Part shown: one piece after another, positions 41,544-48,887 of the stretch
Layout: every line of letters begins with the position of its first letter
Position numbering within the stretch: the stretch's first letter is position 1
IMG/VR virus record: IMGVR_UViG_3300017527_000718
Location: 1 to 52,266 of that record
Source of the DNA: a virus
Direction: 5' to 3' (one strand)
DNA: 52,266 bases
The notes under the pieces: model-generated
What the model was told of the DNA's origin: nothing
Seen by the model: only the letters and a program-made list of their open reading frames with translations
The model's database searches: none
Made by a program: the position numbers and the translations under genes

Positions 41544-41571
41544 AATATAACCTATTTGCAGATTACCTCAA
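41544..41571 (-). promoter_or_regulatory. Candidate promoter in front of the capsid block
   Basis: Minus strand TTGAGG (41566-41571), 16-nt spacer, TATATT (41544-41549). It is about 40 nt before the hairpin at 41478-41507 and overlaps the stop of the gene at 41568-41840. It carries no copy of the P1-P5 operator. Confidence 0.5.
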
Positions 41572-41840
41572 AGGTTAGTTTTGGTAATCTGCCGCTTCTG
41601 TTTAGAGGAAACCCTTTTTTCCACGCCATGCGGCCGATCAAAGGATGTGCTGTCCACCCTGCAATGAATCAACTCCCCCTTGTTGGCATGAACTTCCATT
41701 TTAAGAGAGAATTCACGCCCCGACATCATCTCCGCACAAAACAACTGATCAAACTTTGCCAGGTTTTTCAGAAAGATGCCCAACGATTCCTCATCCTTGA
41801 GTATTTCCGCATAGCCATTGCCGTTAGTGCGATTGGTCAA
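41568..41840 (-). CDS. Hypothetical protein
   Basis: 90 aa, starting at TTG 41840 with GGAG 7 nt upstream. Helical at the start (YAEILKDEESLGIFLKNLAKF), then a beta-like part with HANKGELIHCRVDST. Its stop codon lies inside the candidate promoter of the next block. Not recognised. Confidence 0.6.
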   Translation of the reverse strand: MTNRTNGNGYAEILKDEESLGIFLKNLAKFDQLFCAEMMSGREFSLKMEVHANKGELIHCRVDSTSFDRPHGVEKRVSSKQKRQITKTNL

Positions 41841-42048
41841 CAGTAAGCTCCATCTCTAAATTGTTTATGATCAAGACCTCCACATCACACCCAGCCCATT
41901 TCTGAATGGATTTGCTCAGCTTCTTTTTGGCAGCCTTTTCCAACTTGCCAAACACCCGAACAAGCACACGATCACCCGGCTGGAATTGGAGACGGGAGCA
42001 CTGGACGTCGGCAATCCTGGGCCTGGGATGCCTCAAAAGATGGGCCAT
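41824..42048 (-). CDS. Hypothetical protein
   Basis: 74 aa from ATG 42048, after GGAG. A central RVLVRVFGKLEKAAKKKLSKS segment makes it basic. It overlaps the stop of the small membrane gene upstream. Not recognised. Confidence 0.6.
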   Translation of the reverse strand: MAHLLRHPRPRIADVQCSRLQFQPGDRVLVRVFGKLEKAAKKKLSKSIQKWAGCDVEVLIINNLEMELTVDQSH

Positions 42049-42260
42049 CAATTGAGCTCCGCTAACTGGTTTTTTCGTTCCTGTTTTTTGTTCTGTTGGG
42101 GCTTGGTAACTGTCAGAGTAAATTCACGTCCCTCTCCAAGCCGCTCCCCCAACCGAGCTAAAACGGTGTCTGATAAATTGGCCTTGATTGATGCTGCTCC
42201 CAGCGCCATTCCCAACAGAAAACCCAACACCATACCCAGCAACAAATAAAGCACACTCAT
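42048..42260 (-). CDS. Small single-TM membrane protein
   Basis: 70 aa from ATG 42260 (AAGGAGGG upstream). A hydrophobic N-terminus MSVLYLLLGMVLGFLLGMAL is a signal or TM helix with Gly spacing, followed by a charged cytoplasm-like tail. It may be a spanin-like or phage membrane factor. Overlaps the upstream gene by 4 nt. Confidence 0.6.
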   Translation of the reverse strand: MSVLYLLLGMVLGFLLGMALGAASIKANLSDTVLARLGERLGEGREFTLTVTKPQQNKKQERKNQLAELN

Positions 42261-42598
42261 CCCGAGCCCTCCTTCCACTTGACCCTTTTATCCGGCTGAT
42301 TCCTCAACTGGTTATTCACATCAACGGTCCATTGGGCGATGGTTTTTAAAGCCATCAATTCACTCTCTGTGTTGCGGAAATCACCACTTTTGAATCGAAC
42401 AACCATTGTTCTCCATCGAAGAAGATCCTGGTCGATCTCCTTCGGTATTGGGAGCTGCTCCTTGCATGATCGCAACCACTCATCAGCCACCCGCACAAAC
42501 CGATCGTGGACGGCATCACTAAGGGCAATTGTATCAGCATCGCTTATGGTTAGCCGATCTGGTGACGATCTCCGAACCCTACCATTCCGATTAGACAT
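42257..42598 (-). CDS. Hypothetical helical protein
   Basis: 113 aa from ATG 42598, preceded by GGGAGAA; an in-frame ATG to 42685 lies in the upstream gene. A long helical part DTIALSDAVHDRFVRVADEW and many Arg/Lys residues suggest an assembly or DNA-related accessory. Not recognised. Confidence 0.6.
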   Translation of the reverse strand: MSNRNGRVRRSSPDRLTISDADTIALSDAVHDRFVRVADEWLRSCKEQLPIPKEIDQDLLRWRTMVVRFKSGDFRNTESELMALKTIAQWTVDVNNQLRNQPDKRVKWKEGSG

Positions 42599-42863
42599 CT
42601 TGTTCTCCCATATCTGCACTACCACAACCATCCGTAATAAAAACTGATCCTTCAGCTCCCACGACAAGATCTGAAATGTAGACAAGCTCGGGTGATTCCT
42701 TCACCTCATCCCCCAAGCCCCTTAGCTTGTTTGCAGGCAATTCCCCATTATCAAGCAACTCCATCAGCAATGGGCCAGCTCTCTCCCGCATTGTGATGAT
42801 TCCATGATTTGTAGCAAAATCACCAAGGAAATCACCAGATTCGTCTTCGAGCCAGTAACTCAT
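42591..42863 (-). CDS. Hypothetical acidic protein
   Basis: 90 aa. Acidic, with ESGDFLGDFATNHGIITM and LVVGAEGSVFITDG. It overlaps the end of the minor head gene and the next gene; no motif of known function. Confidence 0.6.
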   Translation of the reverse strand: MSYWLEDESGDFLGDFATNHGIITMRERAGPLLMELLDNGELPANKLRGLGDEVKESPELVYISDLVVGAEGSVFITDGCGSADMGEQDV

Positions 42864-45610
42864 GCCCCCAGCCTTTCTCTGATTTCAGAAACAGAAATCC
42901 TGCTCATAGACGACAAACGATAAGCCCCGACTCCTGCCTTGTGGTAATAACTACGCTTGCTGCCCCTCACATCAATCACAACCGTGTGTTTTGTTACCCC
43001 ATGCTCCTCTGCATAAGATTCCTTCCTCCGTCGACTTTTCGGGTGCATCGTTATCTTGTTGTTGTTATTGTCCATTATGGTTTTGACCTCGACGGCCCAA
43101 CCCGATCCCAACACATCGAAAGCATCATTGTCGTCGGTATTTGTGCCCCTAATCAGTTTTGCCAATCGGGCCTGCTCAGATTCCGCTCTCTGCTGCTTTT
43201 CTTTTGTGCTTGGTTTGTGTGTTCGCTTGGCTCTGGAACTGCGTGTGCTCCCCCCACCAGCCGCTGACCCACCTGCTCCACCTCCTGTATCTGGGGCCAT
43301 GTGAGCGCCACCACCTGATCCTGACGAAAACCGTCCATCTGATCCATGATGTGGATTGAACTTCTCCAGTAACTCAGCCGACTTCATATGCCTCAAAGCC
43401 TGCAGAGCCTCCGTCATATTTACCACTTTTCCAGTAGCTTGGGGCCTTTCCAAAGCAACAATAGCCACAATATGATCTTCCCCATTGATGACGTGTGCTG
43501 CGTGCCTATGGTTCCCATCGATGAGCTTTCCGCCCTTCTCGATTGCTATGGGCGTGACCACATTAATAACCTCTCCCTCCATCATGTCGGTAGCCTGTGG
43601 GCCGTTGAATTTTCTCAACAAACCAGCCATATTTTTAGCGTGATCATCCATCCAATCATCGTAATCCTGGCTCGGTGTAACATCCTTTGTTCTTACTACC
43701 CGAATCTCAAAATCAGCCTTCGGCTTCTTAAACCGTTCACGTACGCCATTAGCCTGAGCAGCCTGCTCGTTTATCCTTCTAGCTGGTGTGTTAAAGTCCT
43801 CATCAAGCATCTGATCATCTCTTGAAAACTTAGCACACGTCTTATGCAGCCTCCGCTCGCTCTTGCTGTTTTTCGTGCCCACTTTGAAAGAACCAATCCC
43901 AGCACCCCCACCCCCACCTGCTCCACCTCCTGTATCTGGAGCCATGTGGGCTCCACCACCTGATCCTGACGAAAACCGTCCGTCTGGTCCGTGGTAGGGA
44001 TTGAACTTCTCCGATACGGATTTGCCCCCTTCATAATCCAGCTTGCGGTCGAAGTACTGCTGGATCAACTGCTGGGCATCACCCTCCTGCATACCAAACT
44101 GGGTAACAATGGTGCATTGGCAGTTACTATTGACAATGCCCCCCAACCCTGTAGAATCAGGATCAAACGCAACAATTAACCCATAACTCGATTGGAGATC
44201 ATACACATAATGAGACGCATAGAAATTTTGAACCTCGGTGATCTCATCGAACAATACAACTCCGGGGTATCGCTGCAGCGAATCTCGAAGGAAACTGGAC
44301 ACTCCCGCCCCCTCCTTCGCCGCCGATTCCTTGAGGCTGGTATTAAAATCCGCAGCTACTCCGACAGCCAACGAGCCCGATGGCGTAATTTCAAATCGCC
44401 CTCGTACATCCAAAAGACTCTCGGTGCAGCATGGAAAGCACGTCGCGGCTCCCGAGACTCCGACGCCACAAAATCTGCTAGAGCCATCACCAAATTTCAC
44501 CGACAACTCGGCAGGTTCAAGGACGAAGATCGAATCGCCACATTTCTCAAATTGGCCAAATTTCCCGTCTTGCAGCAATTTCCAGTTGGCCCTTACAATC
44601 TCGATCTTGCCCTTGATGAATTTTCCGTCGCCATAGAAATCGTCCATCTGAGTGTCGCGGATTTCAACCAACCCCGTCCCCAAACTGGAAATAAACCCGG
44701 AAAAGAACGCTTGGCATACTTGCTCGATAGGGGCTGGTTTGTCCTGTTTTTGATTGCCGCTCGAAAGAAGGTGACTCGCAAATGTATCAATGGCAAATTT
44801 GTCCACACCAACGGGGGAACAATGCCTGCTATTGATCTTGGAATTGTAGGCAAGGACCTTATCACCTGGCTGCAACATGCTTGCAGCAACAAGTCCCTTA
44901 GAGGTTACTATTGGGTGATTTTTGGTCACGGTGAGACGTCTTCCAGACGCGGTCACGATTTTGGCAAACTCCCCCTCGTACCACGCACGCTGCGACCCGA
45001 CAAAGTCGCCTTCAACTAAAGTTCCGGCTGGAAAACAATTGCACCGCTCTGAAGCTGGTAAACTGATGTGTCCTGGCCATGGGATCTTAACACCACCCAA
45101 TTCCCACTCACCATTTTCGTCGGCCGGCACACCATCCAGGTTGGCATGGGAATCCCTCGTCGTGTTCCCCAACACACTCAGCCACACGGGCTGCATGGGC
45201 ACCTGTGGGCCCAATTCAGCCATCAATTGGTCTATGGGAGCCTTGCGGGCTGCATTCAGCGCATGTCCGCTTTCTGTGCGGGCTATTCTGGTGGCTCGCA
45301 TCATTGCATATTTGCTCGTCCCACCCTGAAAGCTCTCAGCCATCGTGCTGGCAATCCTGCGGATGGACCACCCTTCTTGAAGTCCCTTCACCAAATATTC
45401 TTCCGCATGACCAGCAGTCACAGCAGAGATATCATCCCAGTACGGCTGAGCGAACGATTCCACTAATTGCTCAGCTATGATCCGCTTCATGTCTTCAGGC
45501 ATCTCCGTCCACACCTGAATGGGAAAGCCATCCAGCCCTGCGAGCATCTCCGTTAGGGCTCCAACATCCTCCGGATGCTCAGCCAGCCATTCTGACGCTG
45601 TAGTGGGCAT
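42860..45610 (-). CDS. Mu gpF/SPP1 gp7-like minor head protein with intein, ParB-like and PD-(D/E)XK-like domains
   Basis: 916 aa from the ATG at 45610; an alternative upstream start at 45697 overlaps a small gene. Domains: MuF-type minor head (about residues 1-191, ending PASERCN), intein (192-496), rest of the head domain beginning CQCTIVTQFG, linker EKFNPYHGPDGRFSS, a ParB-like nuclease-type domain with KLIDGNHRHAAHVINGEDH (about 579-749), a second linker, then a PD-(D/E)XK-like domain (AFDVLGSGWAVEVKT and ITMHPKSRRRKE, about 789-916). The head part sits in the capsid near the portal. The C-terminal parts could act on DNA. Confidence 0.85.
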   Translation of the reverse strand: MPTTASEWLAEHPEDVGALTEMLAGLDGFPIQVWTEMPEDMKRIIAEQLVESFAQPYWDDISAVTAGHAEEYLVKGLQEGWSIRRIASTMAESFQGGTSKYAMMRATRIARTESGHALNAARKAPIDQLMAELGPQVPMQPVWLSVLGNTTRDSHANLDGVPADENGEWELGGVKIPWPGHISLPASERCNCFPAGTLVEGDFVGSQRAWYEGEFAKIVTASGRRLTVTKNHPIVTSKGLVAASMLQPGDKVLAYNSKINSRHCSPVGVDKFAIDTFASHLLSSGNQKQDKPAPIEQVCQAFFSGFISSLGTGLVEIRDTQMDDFYGDGKFIKGKIEIVRANWKLLQDGKFGQFEKCGDSIFVLEPAELSVKFGDGSSRFCGVGVSGAATCFPCCTESLLDVRGRFEITPSGSLAVGVAADFNTSLKESAAKEGAGVSSFLRDSLQRYPGVVLFDEITEVQNFYASHYVYDLQSSYGLIVAFDPDSTGLGGIVNSNCQCTIVTQFGMQEGDAQQLIQQYFDRKLDYEGGKSVSEKFNPYHGPDGRFSSGSGGGAHMAPDTGGGAGGGGGAGIGSFKVGTKNSKSERRLHKTCAKFSRDDQMLDEDFNTPARRINEQAAQANGVRERFKKPKADFEIRVVRTKDVTPSQDYDDWMDDHAKNMAGLLRKFNGPQATDMMEGEVINVVTPIAIEKGGKLIDGNHRHAAHVINGEDHIVAIVALERPQATGKVVNMTEALQALRHMKSAELLEKFNPHHGSDGRFSSGSGGGAHMAPDTGGGAGGSAAGGGSTRSSRAKRTHKPSTKEKQQRAESEQARLAKLIRGTNTDDNDAFDVLGSGWAVEVKTIMDNNNNKITMHPKSRRRKESYAEEHGVTKHTVVIDVRGSKRSYYHKAGVGAYRLSSMSRISVSEIRERLGA
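43268..43366 (-). repeat. Linker repeat A (MuF protein, second linker)
   Basis: Encodes EKFNPHHGSDGRFSSGSG followed by a GAHMAPDTGGGAGG-type segment. Near identical at the DNA level to copies at 43913-44011, 45811-45924 and 46390-46455. It joins the ParB-like domain to the PD-(D/E)XK-like domain. Confidence 0.9.
43913..44011 (-). repeat. Linker repeat B (MuF protein, first linker)
   Basis: Encodes EKFNPYHGPDGRFSSGSG and the GGGAHMAPDTGGG continuation. It joins the end of the minor head domain to the ParB-like domain. Confidence 0.9.
44123..45037 (-). other. Intein (305 aa) inside the MuF-like gene
   Basis: Starts CFPAGTLVEG (block A, nucleophile Cys) after ...SERCN. Block B is TVTKNHPIVTS, with the following MLQPGDKV. 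Block F is FYASHYVYDLQSSYG. It ends VNSN before the Cys of CQCT, so the C-terminal Asn and +1 Cys are present but the usual penultimate His is a Ser. Joining the exteins gives RCN-CQCT, the expected MuF cysteine cluster. The long middle shows no LAGLIDADG or HNH motif. Confidence 0.9.
44210..45019 (+). CDS. Antisense HTH + Vsr/EDxHD-like homing endonuclease nested in the intein
   Basis: 269 aa on the plus strand from ATG 44210 (a TTG at 44192 is also in frame), with GGAG at 44194-44197, 12 nt upstream. N-terminus has a clean helix-turn-helix: LIEQYNSGVSLQRISKETG, then HSRPLLRRRFLEAGIKIRS. The middle follows the PD-(D/E)XK/Vsr pattern: Glu in FKDEDRIATFLK, QQFPVGPYNLDLAL (Asp), SVAIEIVHLSVAD (Glu, His, Asp) and RLAYLLDRGWFVLFLI. 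It lies wholly inside the intein DNA, and each codon is the reverse complement of an intein codon. No known endonuclease motif is seen on the intein strand. Confidence 0.75.
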   Translation: MRRIEILNLGDLIEQYNSGVSLQRISKETGHSRPLLRRRFLEAGIKIRSYSDSQRARWRNFKSPSYIQKTLGAAWKARRGSRDSDATKSARAITKFHRQLGRFKDEDRIATFLKLAKFPVLQQFPVGPYNLDLALDEFSVAIEIVHLSVADFNQPRPQTGNKPGKERLAYLLDRGWFVLFLIAARKKVTRKCINGKFVHTNGGTMPAIDLGIVGKDLITWLQHACSNKSLRGYYWVIFGHGETSSRRGHDFGKLPLVPRTLRPDKVAFN

Positions 45611-45618
45611 AGGCAGTC

Positions 45619-45786
45619 TCACATCAATGATTGGGCTGGGGGATCTACCCCAACCAACAATAGAGCGTATTTTTGAAACAGTGCATCCACCTGCCATCCC
45701 CAATCTTCCTGACTCACATCATCCTGTTGGGCCATCAGCTCAATATCCATAAGCTCATCAACCAAATTTGCAAAGACACCAACCAT
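45619..45786 (-). CDS. Small hypothetical protein between the ART-like and minor head genes
   Basis: 55 aa from ATG 45786 (GGATGGAGG just upstream), ending 8 nt before the MuF start at 45610. Acidic helical composition: NLVDELMDIELMAQQDD, then a Trp-containing part and LLLVGVDPPA. It is in the same frame as the upstream ART-like gene after that gene's TAA stop. It looks protein-like, more so than the alternative MuF N-terminal extension across the same bases. Confidence 0.55.
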   Translation of the reverse strand: MVGVFANLVDELMDIELMAQQDDVSQEDWGWQVDALFQKYALLLVGVDPPAQSLM

Positions 45787-45807
45787 CCTCCATCCTGGAT
45801 GTGGTGT

Positions 45808-46890
45808 TTATGCTCCCCCAGAACCGCCACCTGCTCCACCACCTGTATCTGGGGCCATGTGAGCACCAGAACCTGATCCCGATGAAAACCGTCCATCTGG
45901 TCCGTGATATGGATTGAACTTCTCAAAGCTCTTTGTCTTGTTGAACAAAATAACTTCAACCGAATCCCCCATGGAAACGCCCTCCCCATCAGGAGAGCGT
46001 CTATTAACCGGAACATTCTGCACAATCAAACCATCATGACCATCACTCTTCAGCTTCTGTGTAATCTCCACTGGGTTTTTTGTCCCGAACTCTCTCTGCA
46101 ATTCAGCAAAATAGGGTCTCTTACCTGGCAATCTAAACACCCTTGGATTCTGAAGCGTCACCTTCTGCGACAAAACGTCAGGGCCATACGTTGATGCCAC
46201 CTCCGGAAATGGCGACCAGTACTCCCCCTGTGCATACTGACTTGGGATGCGGGTCCGAGCAGCTTCTGCTCCGGACAAACCCGTGCCTCTGTAACAAGTG
46301 GCCTCGAACGCCTCACCTGTCTTTGCAGTAGCTGCCGCAAACGCACTAGCAGTTTGTGTATCAACGCCCTGAGATGTATCAGCATAATGACCACCCCCAC
46401 TACCCGATCCCGATGAAAACCGTCCGTCTGGTCCATGATGTGGATTGAACTTCTCCGATACTGATTTCTTCCTCCGAATAACAACACCCATCTGCAAAAA
46501 ATGGGCAATGGCCGACTCAGCCATCTGTGCCGCCAAGACGGGCAGCATCTCATCCACCAGCTTGTCCTTCTCCCCCTTAGCATCAAACGAGTGCTGGACC
46601 AGGGCATGAGCCGTATCGGCGTGTGACTTTTCCAATGTCACAGATTTGGATTCTGGCCCATCCAATTCAGCCAACCCGCTTGCTATCGTTTTTACCTGCT
46701 GCTCAATCACTGGGGCAATCACATCAACCAAATTCCCCTCCAACTTGTTGACCTGCTTCAAATGCACACTCCGGGCAACGGCTCGTCGCATCTGGACCAG
46801 CATCACATCCCGCTTCATCTTCACCAGATCTTTTGCAACCGTAACCAGGCCACAAGTGACTTCCAGCTTGTTGTCTTCGATCACGGGCAT
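45808..46890 (-). CDS. Head-associated protein with ADP-ribosyltransferase-like domain
   Basis: 360 aa. The N-terminal 140 residues form a helical domain, followed by a linker EKFNPHHGPDGRFSSGSG. Residues about 197-316 are ADP-ribosyltransferase-like: CYRGTGLSG, GEYWSPFPEVASTYG, VTLQNPRVF, then KSDGHDGLIV and VEVILFNK. The protein ends in a second linker, EKFNPYHGPDGRFSSGSG to GGA and a TAA. It lies between portal and MuF gene and may be packed in the head and injected; function unproven. Confidence 0.7.
   Translation of the reverse strand: MPVIEDNKLEVTCGLVTVAKDLVKMKRDVMLVQMRRAVARSVHLKQVNKLEGNLVDVIAPVIEQQVKTIASGLAELDGPESKSVTLEKSHADTAHALVQHSFDAKGEKDKLVDEMLPVLAAQMAESAIAHFLQMGVVIRRKKSVSEKFNPHHGPDGRFSSGSGSGGGHYADTSQGVDTQTASAFAAATAKTGEAFEATCYRGTGLSGAEAARTRIPSQYAQGEYWSPFPEVASTYGPDVLSQKVTLQNPRVFRLPGKRPYFAELQREFGTKNPVEITQKLKSDGHDGLIVQNVPVNRRSPDGEGVSMGDSVEVILFNKTKSFEKFNPYHGPDGRFSSGSGSGAHMAPDTGGGAGGGSGGA
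45811..45924 (-). repeat. Linker repeat C (C-terminus of ART-like protein)
   Basis: Encodes EKFNPYHGPDGRFSSGSG and GAHMAPDTGGGAGG, then GSGGA and TAA. This linker ends in a stop instead of leading to another domain. Confidence 0.9.
46390..46455 (-). repeat. Linker repeat D (inside ART-like protein)
   Basis: Encodes EKFNPHHGPDGRFSSGSGSG, the shorter copy without the AHMAPDT part. It precedes the ADP-ribosyltransferase-like domain. Confidence 0.9.
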
Positions 46891-46902
46891 ATCAAATCCT
46901 TA

Positions 46903-48504
46903 TCAGCTTTGGGCGGCCTTCAATATCAGATTCGCCAACTTCTCAACTTCCTCCTCCGGTGTCTGCCGAAGCTCCTCGGTCGCCTCCTGCAATGCACCAG
47001 TCGCCTGCTGCACGGCTGCTACCTCCTTAGCCTTGCCCGCAATCTTCTTGGCCATATCGGACGGAATGCCAAGGCCCTCCATTACGGCTCTTGCCTGCTC
47101 CGGCGTGATGCTCCCCTGCCCCACCTGGCCAAGCAGATTAACAATGCCAGGAATGGATGATTTGTCAATTACCGACTCGTTGCAATCTTCATCAGGAGCA
47201 AACCCCAACTCAGCCCGAAATTCGTTCTGGCTGATGTCATTGTTCTGCCTGGCAAATCGAAGCATCGAGTTTCGCTGTTGAGGATCTTGACTCTCACACT
47301 TCTCCCACCAAACCAACAGACTGCTTTCCTCGTCCTCCTCAGCATTGCCCACCAAATTTGTCACTACGTTGCCAAGCATGTCCAAATACGTGTTGACCCG
47401 TTTGTGAAAACGCTTCTCAATGTTTGTGGCCTGTGCATATCCACCAACGTTCAGCGCCTCATTCAAAATGTAGGGATGAACACCATAGGCAGAGAGGATC
47501 GACCGTTTGACTGACTCCTCAGACTTGTCCCATCCCATCTCATTCTGCGTCATGCTCAGCCGTTCAATCTTCTCGATCAAACCATCCACGATCGCTGGGT
47601 TGCCATAGTTGGCCACACCTCCCATCACCTTGCTGATGGCCCCTTTTACCTGCCTCCGCTGCGAACCCGTCAGCCTGGGCCGGATACCCCCTGCGACTTC
47701 GGGGTGTGGCTCTTTGCCAATGGTCACGATCACCGAAGGGAAAATCCCGTTGCTGAAAAACTGTTCACGGCTAGTCCAGATATGATCATTGATCCGAATG
47801 GCCATCATCTCAGCCGATGCCGGGGCCATGGCACTCAGCGGATCGCTGGGATTGGGCAAGTGCATGAACCCCACGTTGTCCCTGCCCAACACAACGGGTT
47901 CAGCCCCCACTGCTCGTCGCTTGGGATTAGATACTTTGAATTGGGCAAAGGCGCCCTTTTCGTGGCATGGGGTCACCCAGGTCGTTGGCAGAGCATACAA
48001 CTCCAACCCCTCCTTGGTCTTGCCATAGACAATGTATGACCATCCCGTCAAACACAGATTAGTAACAGCTGCATAAACAAACTGCCATCTGCCCTGAATG
48101 GGATTGGGATTCTCCAAGACACCCCGGAGGGGCGAATCCCCAAGCACCTCCAACTCCTGGTTGGCGGTCTTACTCCTTGCCGTGGTGGTCATCTTCGATT
48201 TCACAATGACCAACTTCTCCTGCTGTTCCTTCTTTTTTGTCTCCTTGCCCTTCATCTGACCAACACAGACGGGCTGGCCAGCCGCTTCGGAAGCAACAGC
48301 ATTGATTGCCGAGTACAACCACGAATGAAATAGGCCGTACTTCTCCGAATACCCACGCTGATTAGCCCAATCAGTCATCCCACCGAAGTTTGTGGGTGCG
48401 GTCAATGTGCTGCCCACACCGCCGGCCTTGATTCGGTAGGATCGATCATGTGCCACAACTGACAAAGCCCGACTTGAGCCAAAAGCCTTTTTCAAAACAC
48501 TCAT
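46903..48504 (-). CDS. Portal protein (HK97-like)
   Basis: 533 aa, correct size. Typical portal pattern: WLYSAINAVASEAAGQPV, PTTWVTPCHE, then NDHIWTSREQFFSNG and the NEMGWDKSEESVKRSILSAYGVHPYIL and NVGGYAQATNIEKRFHKRVN segments, with a helical C-terminus. It forms the dodecameric ring for DNA entry. AGGAGGG precedes the ATG. Confidence 0.9.
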   Translation of the reverse strand: MSVLKKAFGSSRALSVVAHDRSYRIKAGGVGSTLTAPTNFGGMTDWANQRGYSEKYGLFHSWLYSAINAVASEAAGQPVCVGQMKGKETKKKEQQEKLVIVKSKMTTTARSKTANQELEVLGDSPLRGVLENPNPIQGRWQFVYAAVTNLCLTGWSYIVYGKTKEGLELYALPTTWVTPCHEKGAFAQFKVSNPKRRAVGAEPVVLGRDNVGFMHLPNPSDPLSAMAPASAEMMAIRINDHIWTSREQFFSNGIFPSVIVTIGKEPHPEVAGGIRPRLTGSQRRQVKGAISKVMGGVANYGNPAIVDGLIEKIERLSMTQNEMGWDKSEESVKRSILSAYGVHPYILNEALNVGGYAQATNIEKRFHKRVNTYLDMLGNVVTNLVGNAEEDEESSLLVWWEKCESQDPQQRNSMLRFARQNNDISQNEFRAELGFAPDEDCNESVIDKSSIPGIVNLLGQVGQGSITPEQARAVMEGLGIPSDMAKKIAGKAKEVAAVQQATGALQEATEELRQTPEEEVEKLANLILKAAQS

Positions 48505-48887
48505 TCGTCCCTCCTCTCAGTGTGCGCCAGGGCCTCTTGTCTAGCTGCATGTACAGCTATATCAGCCTTGACCTGCTCTCGGGTCATTTCCCTCAGCAAC
48601 GTCATGTCTTTGAGGGCCTCTTCCATCACCAAGAGCTTGTTATTCAACGCCTCCTCGGCGTAATCATAGCTCTTCACCAGCTTATCCGTGTCGGCTAACT
48701 TCTCAGCAACGTCTTCGGCTTCTTCCTGCACCCGTGCCAACAACTGCTCCAGTCGCTTTGTGCTGCGACTCAGATCCTGCAAGCATCGAAGCGCTTCTCG
48801 TTTCCATCTGGTGGCCTGCTCAAAATCGGCTGCAAATCGACGTGACTCCCGACGAAACCGCCACCAGTATCGCAGCTTATTCACCAT
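48501..48887 (-). CDS. Coiled-coil protein
   Basis: 128 aa from ATG 48887 (weak GAGGGG upstream, overlap of 11 nt with the upstream gene). A long charged heptad-like stretch (SRSTKRLEQLLARVQEEAED) with a basic N-terminus. Scaffold-like or neck-assembly accessory; not assigned. The stop overlaps the portal start by 4 nt. Confidence 0.6.
   Translation of the reverse strand: MVNKLRYWWRFRRESRRFAADFEQATRWKREALRCLQDLSRSTKRLEQLLARVQEEAEDVAEKLADTDKLVKSYDYAEEALNNKLLVMEEALKDMTLLREMTREQVKADIAVHAARQEALAHTERRDE

Noticed and set aside
45611-45697. N-terminal extension of the MuF-like protein to ATG 45697
   Set aside because: The added residues look non-coding and the same bases fit a small acidic protein in another frame; kept only as an alternative start.
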